DNA from: CAYNZV01 sp965217095
GTDB taxonomy: Bacteria; Latescibacterota; UBA2968; UBA8231
Assembly: GCA_965217095.1 (NCBI GenBank)
Contig: OZ244235.1
Coordinates: 4,464,001-4,528,000 of the forward strand
DNA length: 64,000 nucleotides
Direction: 5' to 3'
The notes below the pieces were generated by a model. It worked only from the letters and a program-made list of their open reading frames with translations, was not told where the DNA came from and searched no databases. This document shows positions 8,156 through 16,746 of this stretch, in pieces; position 1 is the first letter of the stretch, and every line of letters begins with the position of its first letter. The translations under genes were made by a program, and so were the position numbers.

Positions 8156-9982
8156 TTACGGGAAGTCAACTGCTGTCTCAGGCGGGCGAATGACCTGGCA
8201 GAAGGGCCGCTTGCCTGCGGTCGTCACCTTGGCGGAGACACGCGGCACGCTGTAGGACTCCGCCTCACTCACATCTACCTCGTATCCCATATCGGCCATG
8301 GCCTGGATGGTGATCAAGGATAACGGGTTTTCAGCATCGGTTGTTGATGTCATGAGCTCGCCTCCCATGGCCCTTTCGCGCCAATGGCTGTCCCTGCTGT
8401 AATCGGGATCGTTTTCCAGCGGGACTTTATTCCCTCTATAGCGATTGCCCCCGGCCCGATTGAAGGCGGTTACGGCCTTGATGCCGCTGAAATAGCTGTC
8501 GGGGGCCTGAAGATAAGAGGGGTGATCCTCTGAGGGGTTGTGGAGGAGGTCAAATTTCTTGAACATCCAGTCTGCAAATCCCAGGGCGTGGCCGATTTCG
8601 TGTCGCATGACTTTGGACACGGTAGCATCGTTTTCGTCCATGAGATTCCTGCTGAGGCGAATGGTGCTCAGGATGGGATGGTGATTCTGCCAGGAATCGC
8701 GAACCCAGTAGGCCCCGCCCCAGCCCCAGGCATTATCGTCGCGGACCGGACCGCCAACAAAAACCCGCACATCGTCCACCACATCGTTCACACGTATATC
8801 TCCAAAGTAGGAGCGCATATGATCGCGCCACCAAGTGCCCCACTCGCCAGTGAAATTCCTGGTGTCAACAGGGGAATGACTGTAAGAGAGGTCGGGAATA
8901 TCCCCAGTGATAACCCGCTCCCAGCGGGCTGCCGCCTGGCGGAAGAGGTCTTTCTGGTGTTCGGTATAGGAGCTTTGGGGGACAAACACCAGCTCGATGT
9001 TGAAGCTCGTTGCCGCGTTCTTTTCAGGCGTGGCCGGTAGTGCTTCGATCTCGACGGCGTACCTGTCGAGTTCGTTGCCGTCTTCATCTTCGAGAATGAT
9101 ATTGGCACTCCCCTCCCTGCAGGCAAGGAAGTACACCGATTGCAGGTTGTAGGTTTCGTACTCATCGAGATCGTCGCCGCAACCGTAGAAGGTAGAAGGC
9201 CACAGATACACCTTCAGAATTGACGGAGCGTCGATCCTCACGTTCACCCGGTCGCTGTAGCGGCCTTGGTGTCCCAGGGCGGTTATCACGCTCAATCTGA
9301 ACTGATGCCACGTTTCCCCGTCGGCGGTGAAGGTCGTGCCCGAGGGATCGGGCGACAAGCTTGCTTGCATCCGGCGCTCATTGGTGGAGTCCGTGTCCAT
9401 AGGTTCGCCGATGCGGTAGGTGTTCGGGGGCTTTGGGTTCGTATGGATCCAGGCGCCCAAGAGGGCTAGGTCGGTCCAGTCGATGGCGCCGTCCGAGTTG
9501 ATGTCTGCCAGATCGAAGTTGTATGAGCTGTCCAAAGCCGGCCAGCCGACAAGGTGGTAGAGCAAAAGCATCATGTCCCAATGATCGACCTCTCCACTCC
9601 CGTTCACGTCGCCGAGAATGTCGTCCTCAGCGACGATCTTGGCGGCCGTTGCCGGCGACCGGCCCACCAGCGATAAGGTGGGAACGCGCTCAGAAAGGGT
9701 GAAGGAGGTGTCGAGGTAGGTCCGTGCAACGCCCCTGGCTACCAGCCAGTAGGGACCCGGATCGAGCTCGACGCGGAAGTTCCCCTTTGCGTCGGAGGTA
9801 GTTTTAGCCGCCAGCTCGAACGAGCCTGAGCGCAAGAGGACCACGGCCGCCAACGCCAAAGGCTCGCCGGCAGGGGTGAGCAGGCGACCTTCGTAGGCGG
9901 CCGCGTCGATCGCCGTAGGAGGGGGGGAGTCTGAACAAGCAGTGAGAAAAATCAGCAAGATTACGGCATTTAACCGATGCAT
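8156..9982 (-). CDS. Dockerin-containing leishmanolysin-like metalloprotease lipoprotein
   Basis: Predicted 608-residue exported protein. The N-terminus ends in a lipobox (LTAC, Cys16). Residues about 25-100 form a carboxypeptidase-regulatory-like beta domain (GRLLTPAGEPLALAAVVLL). Two type I dockerin-like calcium repeats follow (GDVNGSGEVDHWD and ADINSDGAIDWTD). The C-terminal half has the zinc-protease motif HEIGHALGF near residue 460 and the leishmanolysin-type tail (TIQAMADMGYEVD). It is expected to be tethered outside the cell and degrade proteins. It is the only intact gene of the transposon, and it reads away from the right end. Confidence 0.85.
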   Translation of the reverse strand: MHRLNAVILLIFLTACSDSPPPTAIDAAAYEGRLLTPAGEPLALAAVVLLRSGSFELAAKTTSDAKGNFRVELDPGPYWLVARGVARTYLDTSFTLSERVPTLSLVGRSPATAAKIVAEDDILGDVNGSGEVDHWDMMLLLYHLVGWPALDSSYNFDLADINSDGAIDWTDLALLGAWIHTNPKPPNTYRIGEPMDTDSTNERRMQASLSPDPSGTTFTADGETWHQFRLSVITALGHQGRYSDRVNVRIDAPSILKVYLWPSTFYGCGDDLDEYETYNLQSVYFLACREGSANIILEDEDGNELDRYAVEIEALPATPEKNAATSFNIELVFVPQSSYTEHQKDLFRQAAARWERVITGDIPDLSYSHSPVDTRNFTGEWGTWWRDHMRSYFGDIRVNDVVDDVRVFVGGPVRDDNAWGWGGAYWVRDSWQNHHPILSTIRLSRNLMDENDATVSKVMRHEIGHALGFADWMFKKFDLLHNPSEDHPSYLQAPDSYFSGIKAVTAFNRAGGNRYRGNKVPLENDPDYSRDSHWRERAMGGELMTSTTDAENPLSLITIQAMADMGYEVDVSEAESYSVPRVSAKVTTAGKRPFCQVIRPPETAVDFP

Positions 9983-10259
9983 TCTCTTCCTTCTTTGTAC
10001 GGATGTTCGTCAAGGGCAACGCCCTGGCGTTGAGTCTGGCACCGGCAGAGATTGCCGGGCCCTTCTCCATCCATACATCGAGCGTAGGAAGTCCTACTTA
10101 TTCACCCGGGCCGGGGAGCTACCCCAAACCGAACTGCGAGGCTGTTATATTCAGCAGGGGACCCGGCTAGACCGGACCCGATGCATGATGGAGAATAGGC
10201 GGAGTATATGCTGGTAGGAGATTGAAGTCAAGCCTTAACACGCTTATTGCGAAAGCGAA

Positions 10260-10510
10260 TACCCCCTACCGACTATTTGAGCCAAGGCATCGAAACGGGG
10301 GCCGTCTCGGATCGCGCCACGATGGTTTCCGCCTTGCAGCGGGAGCGGCTTACAAGCTCGACTCCAGAAGAGGGCCGACCAGGAGCGGCAACAAATCGAG
10401 GCACTGACTCAGCGCGAGCTGAAGAAGCTCGCAGAAAACTGACGGCAGAGCGTGAACGACGAGGCGTATATCATCGTGCGAGATATCAAGGAGCACACCC
10501 CGGTGGATGA
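10260..10510 (+). pseudogene. mobA: MobA-type relaxase C-terminal remnant
   Basis: After the transposon the frame reads PTDYLSQGIETGAVSDR, then a lysine/arginine/glutamate-rich helix. This recalls the end of the nickase domain in ColE1/pTF-FC2-type MobA relaxases ('DYL..GI..G.I.DR..M...L'). It is in frame with the mobC remnant if the transposon and its target duplication are removed. The catalytic Tyr and HUH region of the relaxase are therefore gone. Confidence 0.5.
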
Positions 10511-10823
10511 ACGCGGCGCTGTGGGGGCGTGGCTGCGGAGCGTGGTGGTCGGGGTGTGTCTCTTTCTCGGCATCTTGGCCGGGAGCTGGGGCCTGACGCG
10601 GTGGTATTCCAACCACATCCAGAGCCTCATCGAGACGCGGGCGGCGCTCGAGATCGAGATCCAAGAGGCGCGCCAGACCATCGAGCGGATCGAGCAAACC
10701 ACGTGGGGCGTGACACTCGTCGAGGTCGACGGGCGGCGCTTCGCGATCCTGCCGGAGAGCACCCCCGAAAATCCGCTCTTGACCATGGACGGACGGCCTA
10801 CCGTCAGGCTATCGAGCGAGTGA
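10452..10823 (+). CDS. mobB: MobB/MbeB-like mobilisation protein
   Basis: Predicted 123-residue protein from a GTG start. A hydrophobic segment (VVVGVCLFLGILAGSWGL, residues about 31-48) is followed by a coiled coil and a small C-terminal domain (GVTLVEVDGRRFAILPE). Position between a relaxase remnant and a MobD-like gene fits the accessory mobB of mobilisable plasmids, which stabilises the relaxosome at the membrane. It overlaps the relaxase remnant. It looks intact, although the locus can no longer transfer itself. Confidence 0.65.
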   Translation: MNDEAYIIVRDIKEHTPVDERGAVGAWLRSVVVGVCLFLGILAGSWGLTRWYSNHIQSLIETRAALEIEIQEARQTIERIEQTTWGVTLVEVDGRRFAILPESTPENPLLTMDGRPTVRLSSE

Positions 10824-10832
10824 AGGAGCTTT

Positions 10833-11081
10833 ATGACCGAGTTAGAACAGCAGTTGACGAACGCCTTAACCGCGCTGTCGAAGCAGTACGAAGCGGAGAT
10901 GGAGCAGCAGGCCGAGTGGGCCGGGGAATTACAGGAGCAGGTGCCGCGGCTCGAAGAATCGGTCAAGGACTTGAAGCCGCAGCTCGGGCGGACCGAAGAA
11001 TTGGCGGAGGATTTGAAGCAGCAAGTCGAACTCTTGAGGAGGGACTACAAGGAGATCGCCGGAGTGTTGCGCGGGGTGTGA
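10833..11081 (+). CDS. mobD: MobD/MbeD-like coiled-coil mobilisation protein
   Basis: Predicted 82-residue protein starting with MTELEQQLTNALTAL, the signature of MbeD/MobD proteins of ColE1-type plasmids. It is almost wholly coiled coil with heptad leucines. AAGGAG precedes the ATG and the gene lies 9 bases after mobB. About 70 bases of eroded downstream sequence (reading AIWKQQQARERQRG in another frame) may be the lost C-terminus. Confidence 0.7.
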   Translation: MTELEQQLTNALTALSKQYEAEMEQQAEWAGELQEQVPRLEESVKDLKPQLGRTEELAEDLKQQVELLRRDYKEIAGVLRGV

Positions 11082-11179
11082 ACGCGATCTGGAAGCAGCA
11101 GCAGGCGCGGGAACGGCAGCGCGGGATGCCATTTGATTACCCTAATGTTGCAGAAAATGGCAAAATAAGGTGTGGTTGA

Positions 11180-12250
11180 TCATGCCGCCTTCTGCAACGC
11201 TTCGAGGAAATGCATCAGGTCCTTCTTGACCGTAGGATTGGCGCTCAGCGTCAGGGTCAGTTCTCCTTTAGGCTGCGTGATACGGGCGGCACGCTGGATA
11301 AAGCGATGCCGCCGGGTGTCCAGCGTCTGAAAAGTCCACGCCGCCGGGCGCTTGGCGGCGGGCATATCGGGCGCGCGGTTGGGCGAGCATCTGCATTTCT
11401 CGTCCCAGGTTATGCGCCATCATCGCACACAGGGGGACCATCTGGTTGCCGAGCAAACGCCGAGTGGGGATCAGATCCAGCCCGACATGTTGCTTGCCCT
11501 CCGCGAAAATCCCTTCCTGCGTGCCGCGACCGTAATGGAAGAGGAGGACGCTGTGGGCTGAGCCCATCTTGTTGGTGACCACGACACGGTAGTCGTGGTC
11601 GATTTCCCTGGGTTCAAACAGATCCAGTTGCAGCGCTCCCTTGACCTGGCGCCGGACCTTGCGGCGCACGAAGAGAAAACGATAGGAGGCCGACCAGCTG
11701 TCGGGGTTCCAATCACTTTCGAAATAGGAGCGCTCGCCATCCAACGGAAGCCAGCGCCGCCGCGCCGCGATCATTTGCTTGAGCACGGGAAAGCGTTCAA
11801 AAGGCACGCTGACCGTGGCCTCGACGCTATAGAGATCCATGAGGGTGAGCGTCTTGCGACTGAAGAAGGTGCTGTCCAATCGCGACTCGAGTACGGTATC
11901 GGGTACAGAGCGCGGACGCGATCAAAGTTGTCCATCATGAAATCATGGGCGCCGTTGCTGTCATGGACGTTGCCGGGACGATGAAGGACATCGAGAAACT
12001 GCCCGGTCTGCGCCACAGTACAGTACAGGTCGTAGTAGCTGCGCGCCCCCTTCTGCCGCGTGTTGTAGCCGACCGCGGTGCCTTCGGCGTGTCCGCGGGT
12101 GGCGGTCACGGAACCATCGAAGTCCAGCGTCAGGCAAGCGAAACACTCCCGCCGCAAGGCGTCGAGCACCACAGCCGAGCACAGTTGTCGCACCTTGTCG
12201 ACGCTATGCCGACCCATGGCGGCCAGAAAAGCCCCAATCTTCTGAAACCA
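11180..12250 (-). pseudogene. IS1380-family transposase remnant
   Basis: Three successive minus-strand frames (12217-11771, 11879-11268, 11365-11180) together give the C-terminal two thirds of an IS1380-type DDE transposase: LTLDFDGSVTATRGHAEGTAVGYN, then STFFSRKTLTLMDLYSVE, then LTLTLSANPTVKKDLMHFL. At least two frameshifts separate the parts. The N-terminus is missing beyond about 12250, where unrelated sequence begins. It is inactive. Confidence 0.8.
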
Positions 12251-12257
12251 GAGGGTA

Positions 12258-12365
12258 GAGACAGACGAGACCTACAAGCAGATCATCCCGTATGTCCTGC
12301 TTGCGCATGGGGGCACCGTTTTTTCCTATCGGCGCGGAAAGCTCCCCACGCTACACCGAAGGTGA
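12258..12365 (+). pseudogene. Fragment of a NUDIX-like phosphoesterase gene
   Basis: A 35-residue stretch, ETYKQIIPYVLLAHGG followed by TVFSYRRGK, matches the first strands of NUDIX-like proteins ('..KQIIPYV..R..D....YRR'). It has no start and stops after a few more residues. It touches the truncated end of the IS1380 remnant, so it is probably host DNA broken by that IS. Confidence 0.35.
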
Positions 12366-12551
12366 TCCCCAAGGAGAAGTCAATCAATGAGACAGAATTT
12401 CTAACGATTCAGGCGCTGCAAGAGCGCATCGACCGCTACGAGAACTGGTCCCGAATATGCATCGAGACATACAACACCTTTCGAAAGTCTTGCTATACTT
12501 TTGACTTGTCCCCAATTCTCTCGGCGTCGCTGGAAGACGCGGCTGACAATC

Positions 12552-13547
12552 TCACCTTGAACAACGAGGAAAGACATAGCTGTCGGGAAAAGATTGGAGG
12601 CGTGCTGCCTCTCTTACTGACAGTCCCCGATTCTCCCAGGGATGTACGAGCATGTTCTTCCTATAGTTGCCCAGAACCACAGACGGTCTGTCAGCGCAAA
12701 GCCGACGATAGATCCCGGTGTGACAACGGCTTACGTCGGTGTAGCTACGCATTAGGCTCGGTGGAATATTCTCCCAGTTGCCACCGGGCGGGATGTGCTC
12801 ATACCGCCGGACAACGTAAGGTGCGTTCCTTGTGACCAAATGATTGCGGCACCCGCTCATACCGTTCCGCATCAAATTGGTGTACCTGCTTGTTGCCTTC
12901 CTCGAGTAGGGCAGATAGTCGACATTAGCCCCATTCTGCAGGCAAGGAAGATCACGAATCGCTTCACCAACCGAGACTCTCCTTCGAGTGGTTCTCGTTG
13001 GGGACCTCAGGCAGGTTCCGTTGCGTGATCCAACCAAAAAGAAGCGAGATCGGAACTGGGGAACTCCGAAATCCGAGGCACACAAAATGCCACAAGTACA
13101 CTCATATCCCAGAGCCGTTAGGTCATCTTCAACTAGCTCCCTGAACTTGCCCCCCTCGGTTTCAATTATCCCCTTTACGTTCTCGAAGACGACCCAATCT
13201 GGTTCCCAAACTCGCGTCAATCTTACGAATTGTCCTACCATCCAGTTAGCTTCGTTTTGACTCGTGCGATTACGCTGGTTCGAGGTTGAGAACCCCTGAC
13301 AAGGCGGTCCCCCAAACAGGATCCGCTCGCCACCATTAACGTCGACCGGAAGGGCGTCAATGTCGCGAACGTCTTTGACTACGACGTTAGTGTTTGGGTG
13401 ATTCAGTGCGTACGTCGATGCAGCAGGTGAATCTCGTTCAATCGCCAACGCAACGCGAATCCCCGCGATGCGTGCGCCCAGCGACATACCGCCAGCACCG
13501 GCAAAAAGATCGACACCGACAAGGTTGGTAGAGGTCTTTTGACCCAT
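12552..13547 (-). CDS. dcm: DNA (cytosine-5) methyltransferase, C-terminally truncated
   Basis: Predicted 331-residue type II C5-methyltransferase. Motif I is GVDLFAGAGGMSLG, motif IV GGPPCQGFSTSN with the catalytic Cys, motif VI FENVKGI, motif VIII around QFRSRFFLVGSR, and motif IX RLQSFPDSYVF. The protein stops right after motif IX; the family's motif X (QVGNAVPP type), which completes the SAM pocket, is absent from all frames downstream. Sequence at 12362-12555 reads on the opposite strand as an unknown coding-like fragment, so a rearrangement probably removed the end. No partner endonuclease is recognisable. Confidence 0.8.
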   Translation of the reverse strand: MGQKTSTNLVGVDLFAGAGGMSLGARIAGIRVALAIERDSPAASTYALNHPNTNVVVKDVRDIDALPVDVNGGERILFGGPPCQGFSTSNQRNRTSQNEANWMVGQFVRLTRVWEPDWVVFENVKGIIETEGGKFRELVEDDLTALGYECTCGILCASDFGVPQFRSRFFLVGSRNGTCLRSPTRTTRRRVSVGEAIRDLPCLQNGANVDYLPYSRKATSRYTNLMRNGMSGCRNHLVTRNAPYVVRRYEHIPPGGNWENIPPSLMRSYTDVSRCHTGIYRRLCADRPSVVLGNYRKNMLVHPWENRGLSVREAARLQSFPDSYVFPRCSR

Positions 13548-13623
13548 TCAATCTAACTTTCCAACATAGAGTATAGGTTGCCTACACACCCGTTGCACAG
13601 CAGCCTAGCAGCTTGGTAGTGTC

Positions 13624-14502
13624 TCAGTTTGAAACACGGGGCTTGTAACTTTTTGGGCGTCTCGGTTCGGGCGCCCTCTCATCTATCAGGCTGACGATCC
13701 ACTCCATGTCATATAGTGTGTCTGACAACCCGGCTTCCATAGCTGGTGTTACACCCAAAGACTTGTGAATCCTGATGAAGTTGTAGTGCAGGAAATACAG
13801 GTTGAGCATGTGCAGGTGATTGTCCAGCTTCTTGCTGAATGCATTGGTCAAACGGGTAAACCGGCACATTCTCATCCTCATGCTCAAGTTGTGGCGTTCA
13901 ACATGGGACGTGCTCACGACTGACCAGTCTAGTTGGCCCTGGATGCGTCGCTTATACGCTCCAACGCATCGAGAGGGGCTGTATCGTTTTTCTTCTTTTG
14001 GAGGATCTTTGTAGACCTTTATGAGCTGGGCGAAGTCTACGGTATCCCCAAATGCGTCCTCGACCGCCTCCAGATAGGCTTTGAGGCCGTCCGTAGTAAG
14101 CTGGACCCGACCCACCAGGCGGCTTCTGAGATCGACCATGAAGTCCTTGGCCGCATCTATCGTCCGGTCACCAATGAGAAAACACAGGATCATCTTGCTG
14201 TCCGAGTCCAGGGCCGTCCAGGTCCAGACATCGCCCGCGCCGCCTGGGGCATTTTTTGCGGTGTCGAGATTTTTGTCCTTGGTATAACAGAAGGACCATA
14301 TCTCGTCGCACTGCACCCGCTTTGCCTGCACGCCGCGCACTACGAGATCATGGTACTCTTCGCAGGCCCAGCCAGCATCGACCAGAAGCTTTGTAACTGT
14401 GTTGATGGATACGTCTGCGGTGCGGCTGGTGGAGCGCAATGACATTCCCTCGACCAACATGTTCAGGATCATCACGCGCTTGTGCAGGGGCAGTTGATTC
14501 AT
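13624..14502 (-). CDS. IS1-family transposase
   Basis: Predicted 292-residue transposase from the ATG at 14502 (MNQLPLHKRVMILNML). An N-terminal helix-turn-helix (EGMSLRSTSRTADVSINTV) precedes the IS1-type DDE core: VQCDEIWSFCYTKDKN, LTTDGLKAYL, and STSHVERHNLSMRMRMCRFT. Related IS1 members of this length are read as one frame without the frameshift used by IS1 itself. It looks intact. The stop lies nine bases from the transposon's left end. Confidence 0.9.
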   Translation of the reverse strand: MNQLPLHKRVMILNMLVEGMSLRSTSRTADVSINTVTKLLVDAGWACEEYHDLVVRGVQAKRVQCDEIWSFCYTKDKNLDTAKNAPGGAGDVWTWTALDSDSKMILCFLIGDRTIDAAKDFMVDLRSRLVGRVQLTTDGLKAYLEAVEDAFGDTVDFAQLIKVYKDPPKEEKRYSPSRCVGAYKRRIQGQLDWSVVSTSHVERHNLSMRMRMCRFTRLTNAFSKKLDNHLHMLNLYFLHYNFIRIHKSLGVTPAMEAGLSDTLYDMEWIVSLIDERAPEPRRPKSYKPRVSN

Positions 14503-14660
14503 ACCCCAAAGATAAGACAGGGCCAGACATTTGACAAGCAATAATTTCAATTTAAAACTATGTGAGTGAAGGCTTTGCGCCCTCAACCTTATTGCATCTT
14601 GACAAGTATTTCACTATTTATATCATACAAAAAACCTTTTCCTTTACAAGGAGATAGGAC

Positions 14661-15092
14661 GTGGATATAAGTGAGTTTATTCTTGCCGCAATGTCACCTG
14701 CTGGACAAGATCCGTTTTCTCCCGTCCAGGTACAAAAGCTGTTTTTCGTTTTTGACAGCGAAATTCCTGATCCTATTGGAGGACCTCATTTTGATTTCAA
14801 GCCTTATCATTATGGTCCATTTGACAAAAAGGTTTATTTGCAGCTTCAAGATTTAGAATGTGAGGGGATGGTTGAAATATCTGAGTACGGAATTGCCTCC
14901 AGTACCTATAGGCTGACAAGTGCAGGACATCAGGAGGGATGTAAGCATTTTCAAGATCTACCAAGTTCTGTCCAAGAATATATCCGTGAATTGGTGAAGA
15001 CGATTAGATCGATGTCGTTTTCACAGCTTGTGTCGACTATTTATAAATTATATCCTGAAATGAAAGAAAATAGCGTATTCGCTTCCGAATAA
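14661..15092 (+). CDS. Panacea/SocA-like (DUF4065-type) protein, transposon passenger
   Basis: Predicted 143-residue all-helical protein. It reads VQKLFFVFD near the start, FKPYHYGPFDKKVYLQLQDL, and then a helix ending in YKLYPEMKENSVF. This is the layout of SocA/Panacea-like domains ('L.KLLYF...F....YGP....'), known as promiscuous neutralising domains of antitoxins. An AAGGAG site precedes the GTG start. Only five bases separate it from the downstream Ntn-hydrolase gene. The match is to the fold pattern, not to a close relative, so an antitoxin role is an inference. Confidence 0.6.
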   Translation: MDISEFILAAMSPAGQDPFSPVQVQKLFFVFDSEIPDPIGGPHFDFKPYHYGPFDKKVYLQLQDLECEGMVEISEYGIASSTYRLTSAGHQEGCKHFQDLPSSVQEYIRELVKTIRSMSFSQLVSTIYKLYPEMKENSVFASE

Positions 15093-15097
15093 TTAGT

Positions 15098-15865
15098 ATG
15101 ACACTTATTGCCGGAATTCGGTGTTTAGATGGAGTCGTAATAGGTTCAGACAGTGCAGGAACATTTTCTTCAGTACGAGGAGTAACAACAATTGCGCAGC
15201 ATTTGAGCAGAAAAATCGATGTTGTAGATAACCATGTTATTGTTGCCGGAACTGGCGAAGTCGGACTTGGTCAACGCTTTGTAGCTATTGTGGAAGAGCA
15301 GTGGAGGTCTAAGAAATTCCAGGGAAAGAGTGCTATTGATATTGGGAAAATTCTTTCAGTTGAAGCAAAACATGATTTTTCTATTACAAATGCACAACCC
15401 GGAACATACGGAGCACTGGTTGCAGTCCCTCGCGACGGACATACGGCTGAGCTAATTGAGCTTGACATTAATTGCTTTCAGCCTGAAGTGAAAGATAAAA
15501 ATAATATTTGGTACGTTTCTATGGGAGCAGGTCAGAGCGTGGCAGACCCGTTGCTGGGATTTATGCGTGAGGCTTTCTGGGGTGATGATCCGCCAAGCCT
15601 CGAAGATGGCGTTTTTGCTATGACAATGATGCTAACGCTTGGATGTAAAATGGCACCCTTTGGAGTTGCCGCCCCGATTCAAATGGCCTTGCTTAGGCCA
15701 GAGAAAAAGGGGCTTCGCGCATCCAGGCTATCAAATGGTGAGATAGCAGAGCACCTAGGGAATGTGGAGGAGGTAATTGGATATTTTGGTAAGTATCGGG
15801 ATGTCCTTAGCGGTGCTGATACGTCAACCCAACAGCCTTGGCCAGAAGCACCAAAGCCCAAATAA
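15098..15865 (+). CDS. Proteasome-beta/HslV-like N-terminal nucleophile hydrolase
   Basis: Predicted 255-residue protein starting MTLIAGIRCLDGVVIGSDS. After loss of Met, the first residue is Thr; Asp falls exactly at position 17 (GSDS), and a Lys (SRKIDV, position 38) lies where Lys33 of proteasome beta subunits would be. A glycine loop (VAGTGEVGLGQ) follows. So the catalytic Thr1/Asp17/Lys set of self-compartmentalising proteases is kept without a propeptide. No ATPase partner or alpha subunit is adjacent; it pairs with the Panacea-like gene. Substrate unknown. Confidence 0.75.
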   Translation: MTLIAGIRCLDGVVIGSDSAGTFSSVRGVTTIAQHLSRKIDVVDNHVIVAGTGEVGLGQRFVAIVEEQWRSKKFQGKSAIDIGKILSVEAKHDFSITNAQPGTYGALVAVPRDGHTAELIELDINCFQPEVKDKNNIWYVSMGAGQSVADPLLGFMREAFWGDDPPSLEDGVFAMTMMLTLGCKMAPFGVAAPIQMALLRPEKKGLRASRLSNGEIAEHLGNVEEVIGYFGKYRDVLSGADTSTQQPWPEAPKPK

Positions 15866-15879
15866 ACTAACCTCCCCAC

Positions 15880-16143
15880 CTAGCACTTGCCGCCTTCCTT
15901 GCAATCTCTTTGCGCCTCTTTCTTTTTATGCCATCTGGCGTTAGCCGCCTTCTTTGCATTCTCAGTGCGTTCCTCGTCCGAGATCCGATCATGCAGCACA
16001 GCCGCGCCCAATTTTCCGCCCTTGACCTTATTGGGATATTTATATCCTTCGTCCTCGGCCTCCTCAGTGGCTATCTGGGCCACCTTCACTGCGCAGCCTA
16101 CTACGTCCGCTGGCCGGCGCTCTCCTTTGGGTCCTTTGGGCAT
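15880..16143 (-). CDS. Small basic RNA/DNA-binding-like protein
   Basis: Predicted 87-residue lysine-rich protein starting MPKGPKGERRPADVVGCAVKV. It ends in an alanine/lysine tail (NAKKAANARWHKKKEAQRD). Short proteins with this 'PKGPKGEKRPADV' start are common unknowns in Proteobacteria. It is convergent with the Ntn-hydrolase gene, with 14 bases between the stops. A strong ribosome site (GGAGACAGG region, 16150) precedes the ATG. Nucleic-acid binding is inferred from charge only. Confidence 0.65.
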   Translation of the reverse strand: MPKGPKGERRPADVVGCAVKVAQIATEEAEDEGYKYPNKVKGGKLGAAVLHDRISDEERTENAKKAANARWHKKKEAQRDCKEGGKC

Positions 16144-16218
16144 AACCTGTCTCCTTGAAACGCTCAGGCTGATAGGGGTAAACCGTAGGTAGTGTCCTAA
16201 TTTGGGGTTGCGGCTTTG

Positions 16219-16746
16219 CTATTGGCGCTGCTGATAATAGGCCGCTCGCGCAATGCCGAGGGCAAATTCTCCTATGTCCGACACTGTTTTCTCTGCCGGA
16301 TTTCCTTGTATTCGCAACATAACATACATGGGCCATGTGCCGGAGCAGCCGATAGTCTCCGATGGTTGCGCCATCTTGTAAGCGGCAGAGACCATAGTGG
16401 TTACTCTGAACAAATTGTTGAACGTCGCGTAAATATCTTCCTCCAAGCCCGCCTCATCCATTATCTTCCACAAATGAACGATCTTGTCGCCTACGTCCCA
16501 CCCGTCCTTGCAATCGTTGCATAGTTTCGCCATCCTCGGAATGATATACCTGAGCCTCTTTTCCCGCGTCTTGAGGTCCACCTTGCTTTCGTATGTGACG
16601 ATAAGAAGCGTTTTATACAAGTCCTTTTTTTTCTCTGCCCATGCTTCGGGTTCCAGAATAGAGAATGAAAAGAACACTATGATAGCTATAGTCGCATTGT
16701 GCGATATCCTCCTGGCAAGAGACAGGCTCAAGGCTAGCAAGGCCAT
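16219..16746 (-). CDS. Secreted hypothetical protein, transposon passenger
   Basis: Predicted 175-residue protein with a signal-like N-terminus (ATIAIIVFFSFSILEPEAWA) cleaving after about residue 37. The mature part is helical with a paired-cysteine segment (LCNDCKDGW) and one more cysteine (IGCSGTW). The first Met at 16746 may be too far upstream; starts inside the signal are possible. No family recognised. It lies inside the IS1-type transposon, on the same strand as the small basic gene. Confidence 0.55.
   Translation of the reverse strand: MALLALSLSLARRISHNATIAIIVFFSFSILEPEAWAEKKKDLYKTLLIVTYESKVDLKTREKRLRYIIPRMAKLCNDCKDGWDVGDKIVHLWKIMDEAGLEEDIYATFNNLFRVTTMVSAAYKMAQPSETIGCSGTWPMYVMLRIQGNPAEKTVSDIGEFALGIARAAYYQQRQ

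Larger units (their letters stand above)
7597..10251. mobile_element. IS1595-type non-autonomous transposon carrying a metalloprotease gene
   Basis: The left end (CGCAATAAGCACGTTAAGGC) and right end (reverse complement CGCAATAAGCGTGTTAAGGC) are matching inverted repeats. Both are flanked by AAAGCGAA (7589-7596 and 10252-10259), an 8-bp target duplication as expected for the IS1595 family. Inside are only a scrambled transposase remnant, a bidirectional terminator and one large passenger gene on the minus strand. With no transposase of its own it would have been moved in trans; the element at 49335-52529 has very similar ends and an intact transposase. Confidence 0.85.

Noticed and set aside
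16188..16207. GGTAGTGTCCTAATTTGGGG, similar in its first nine bases to the IS1-type transposon ends
   Set aside because: It lacks a matching inverted partner and a target duplication; the true right end with AGCAGCTT is at 16986.
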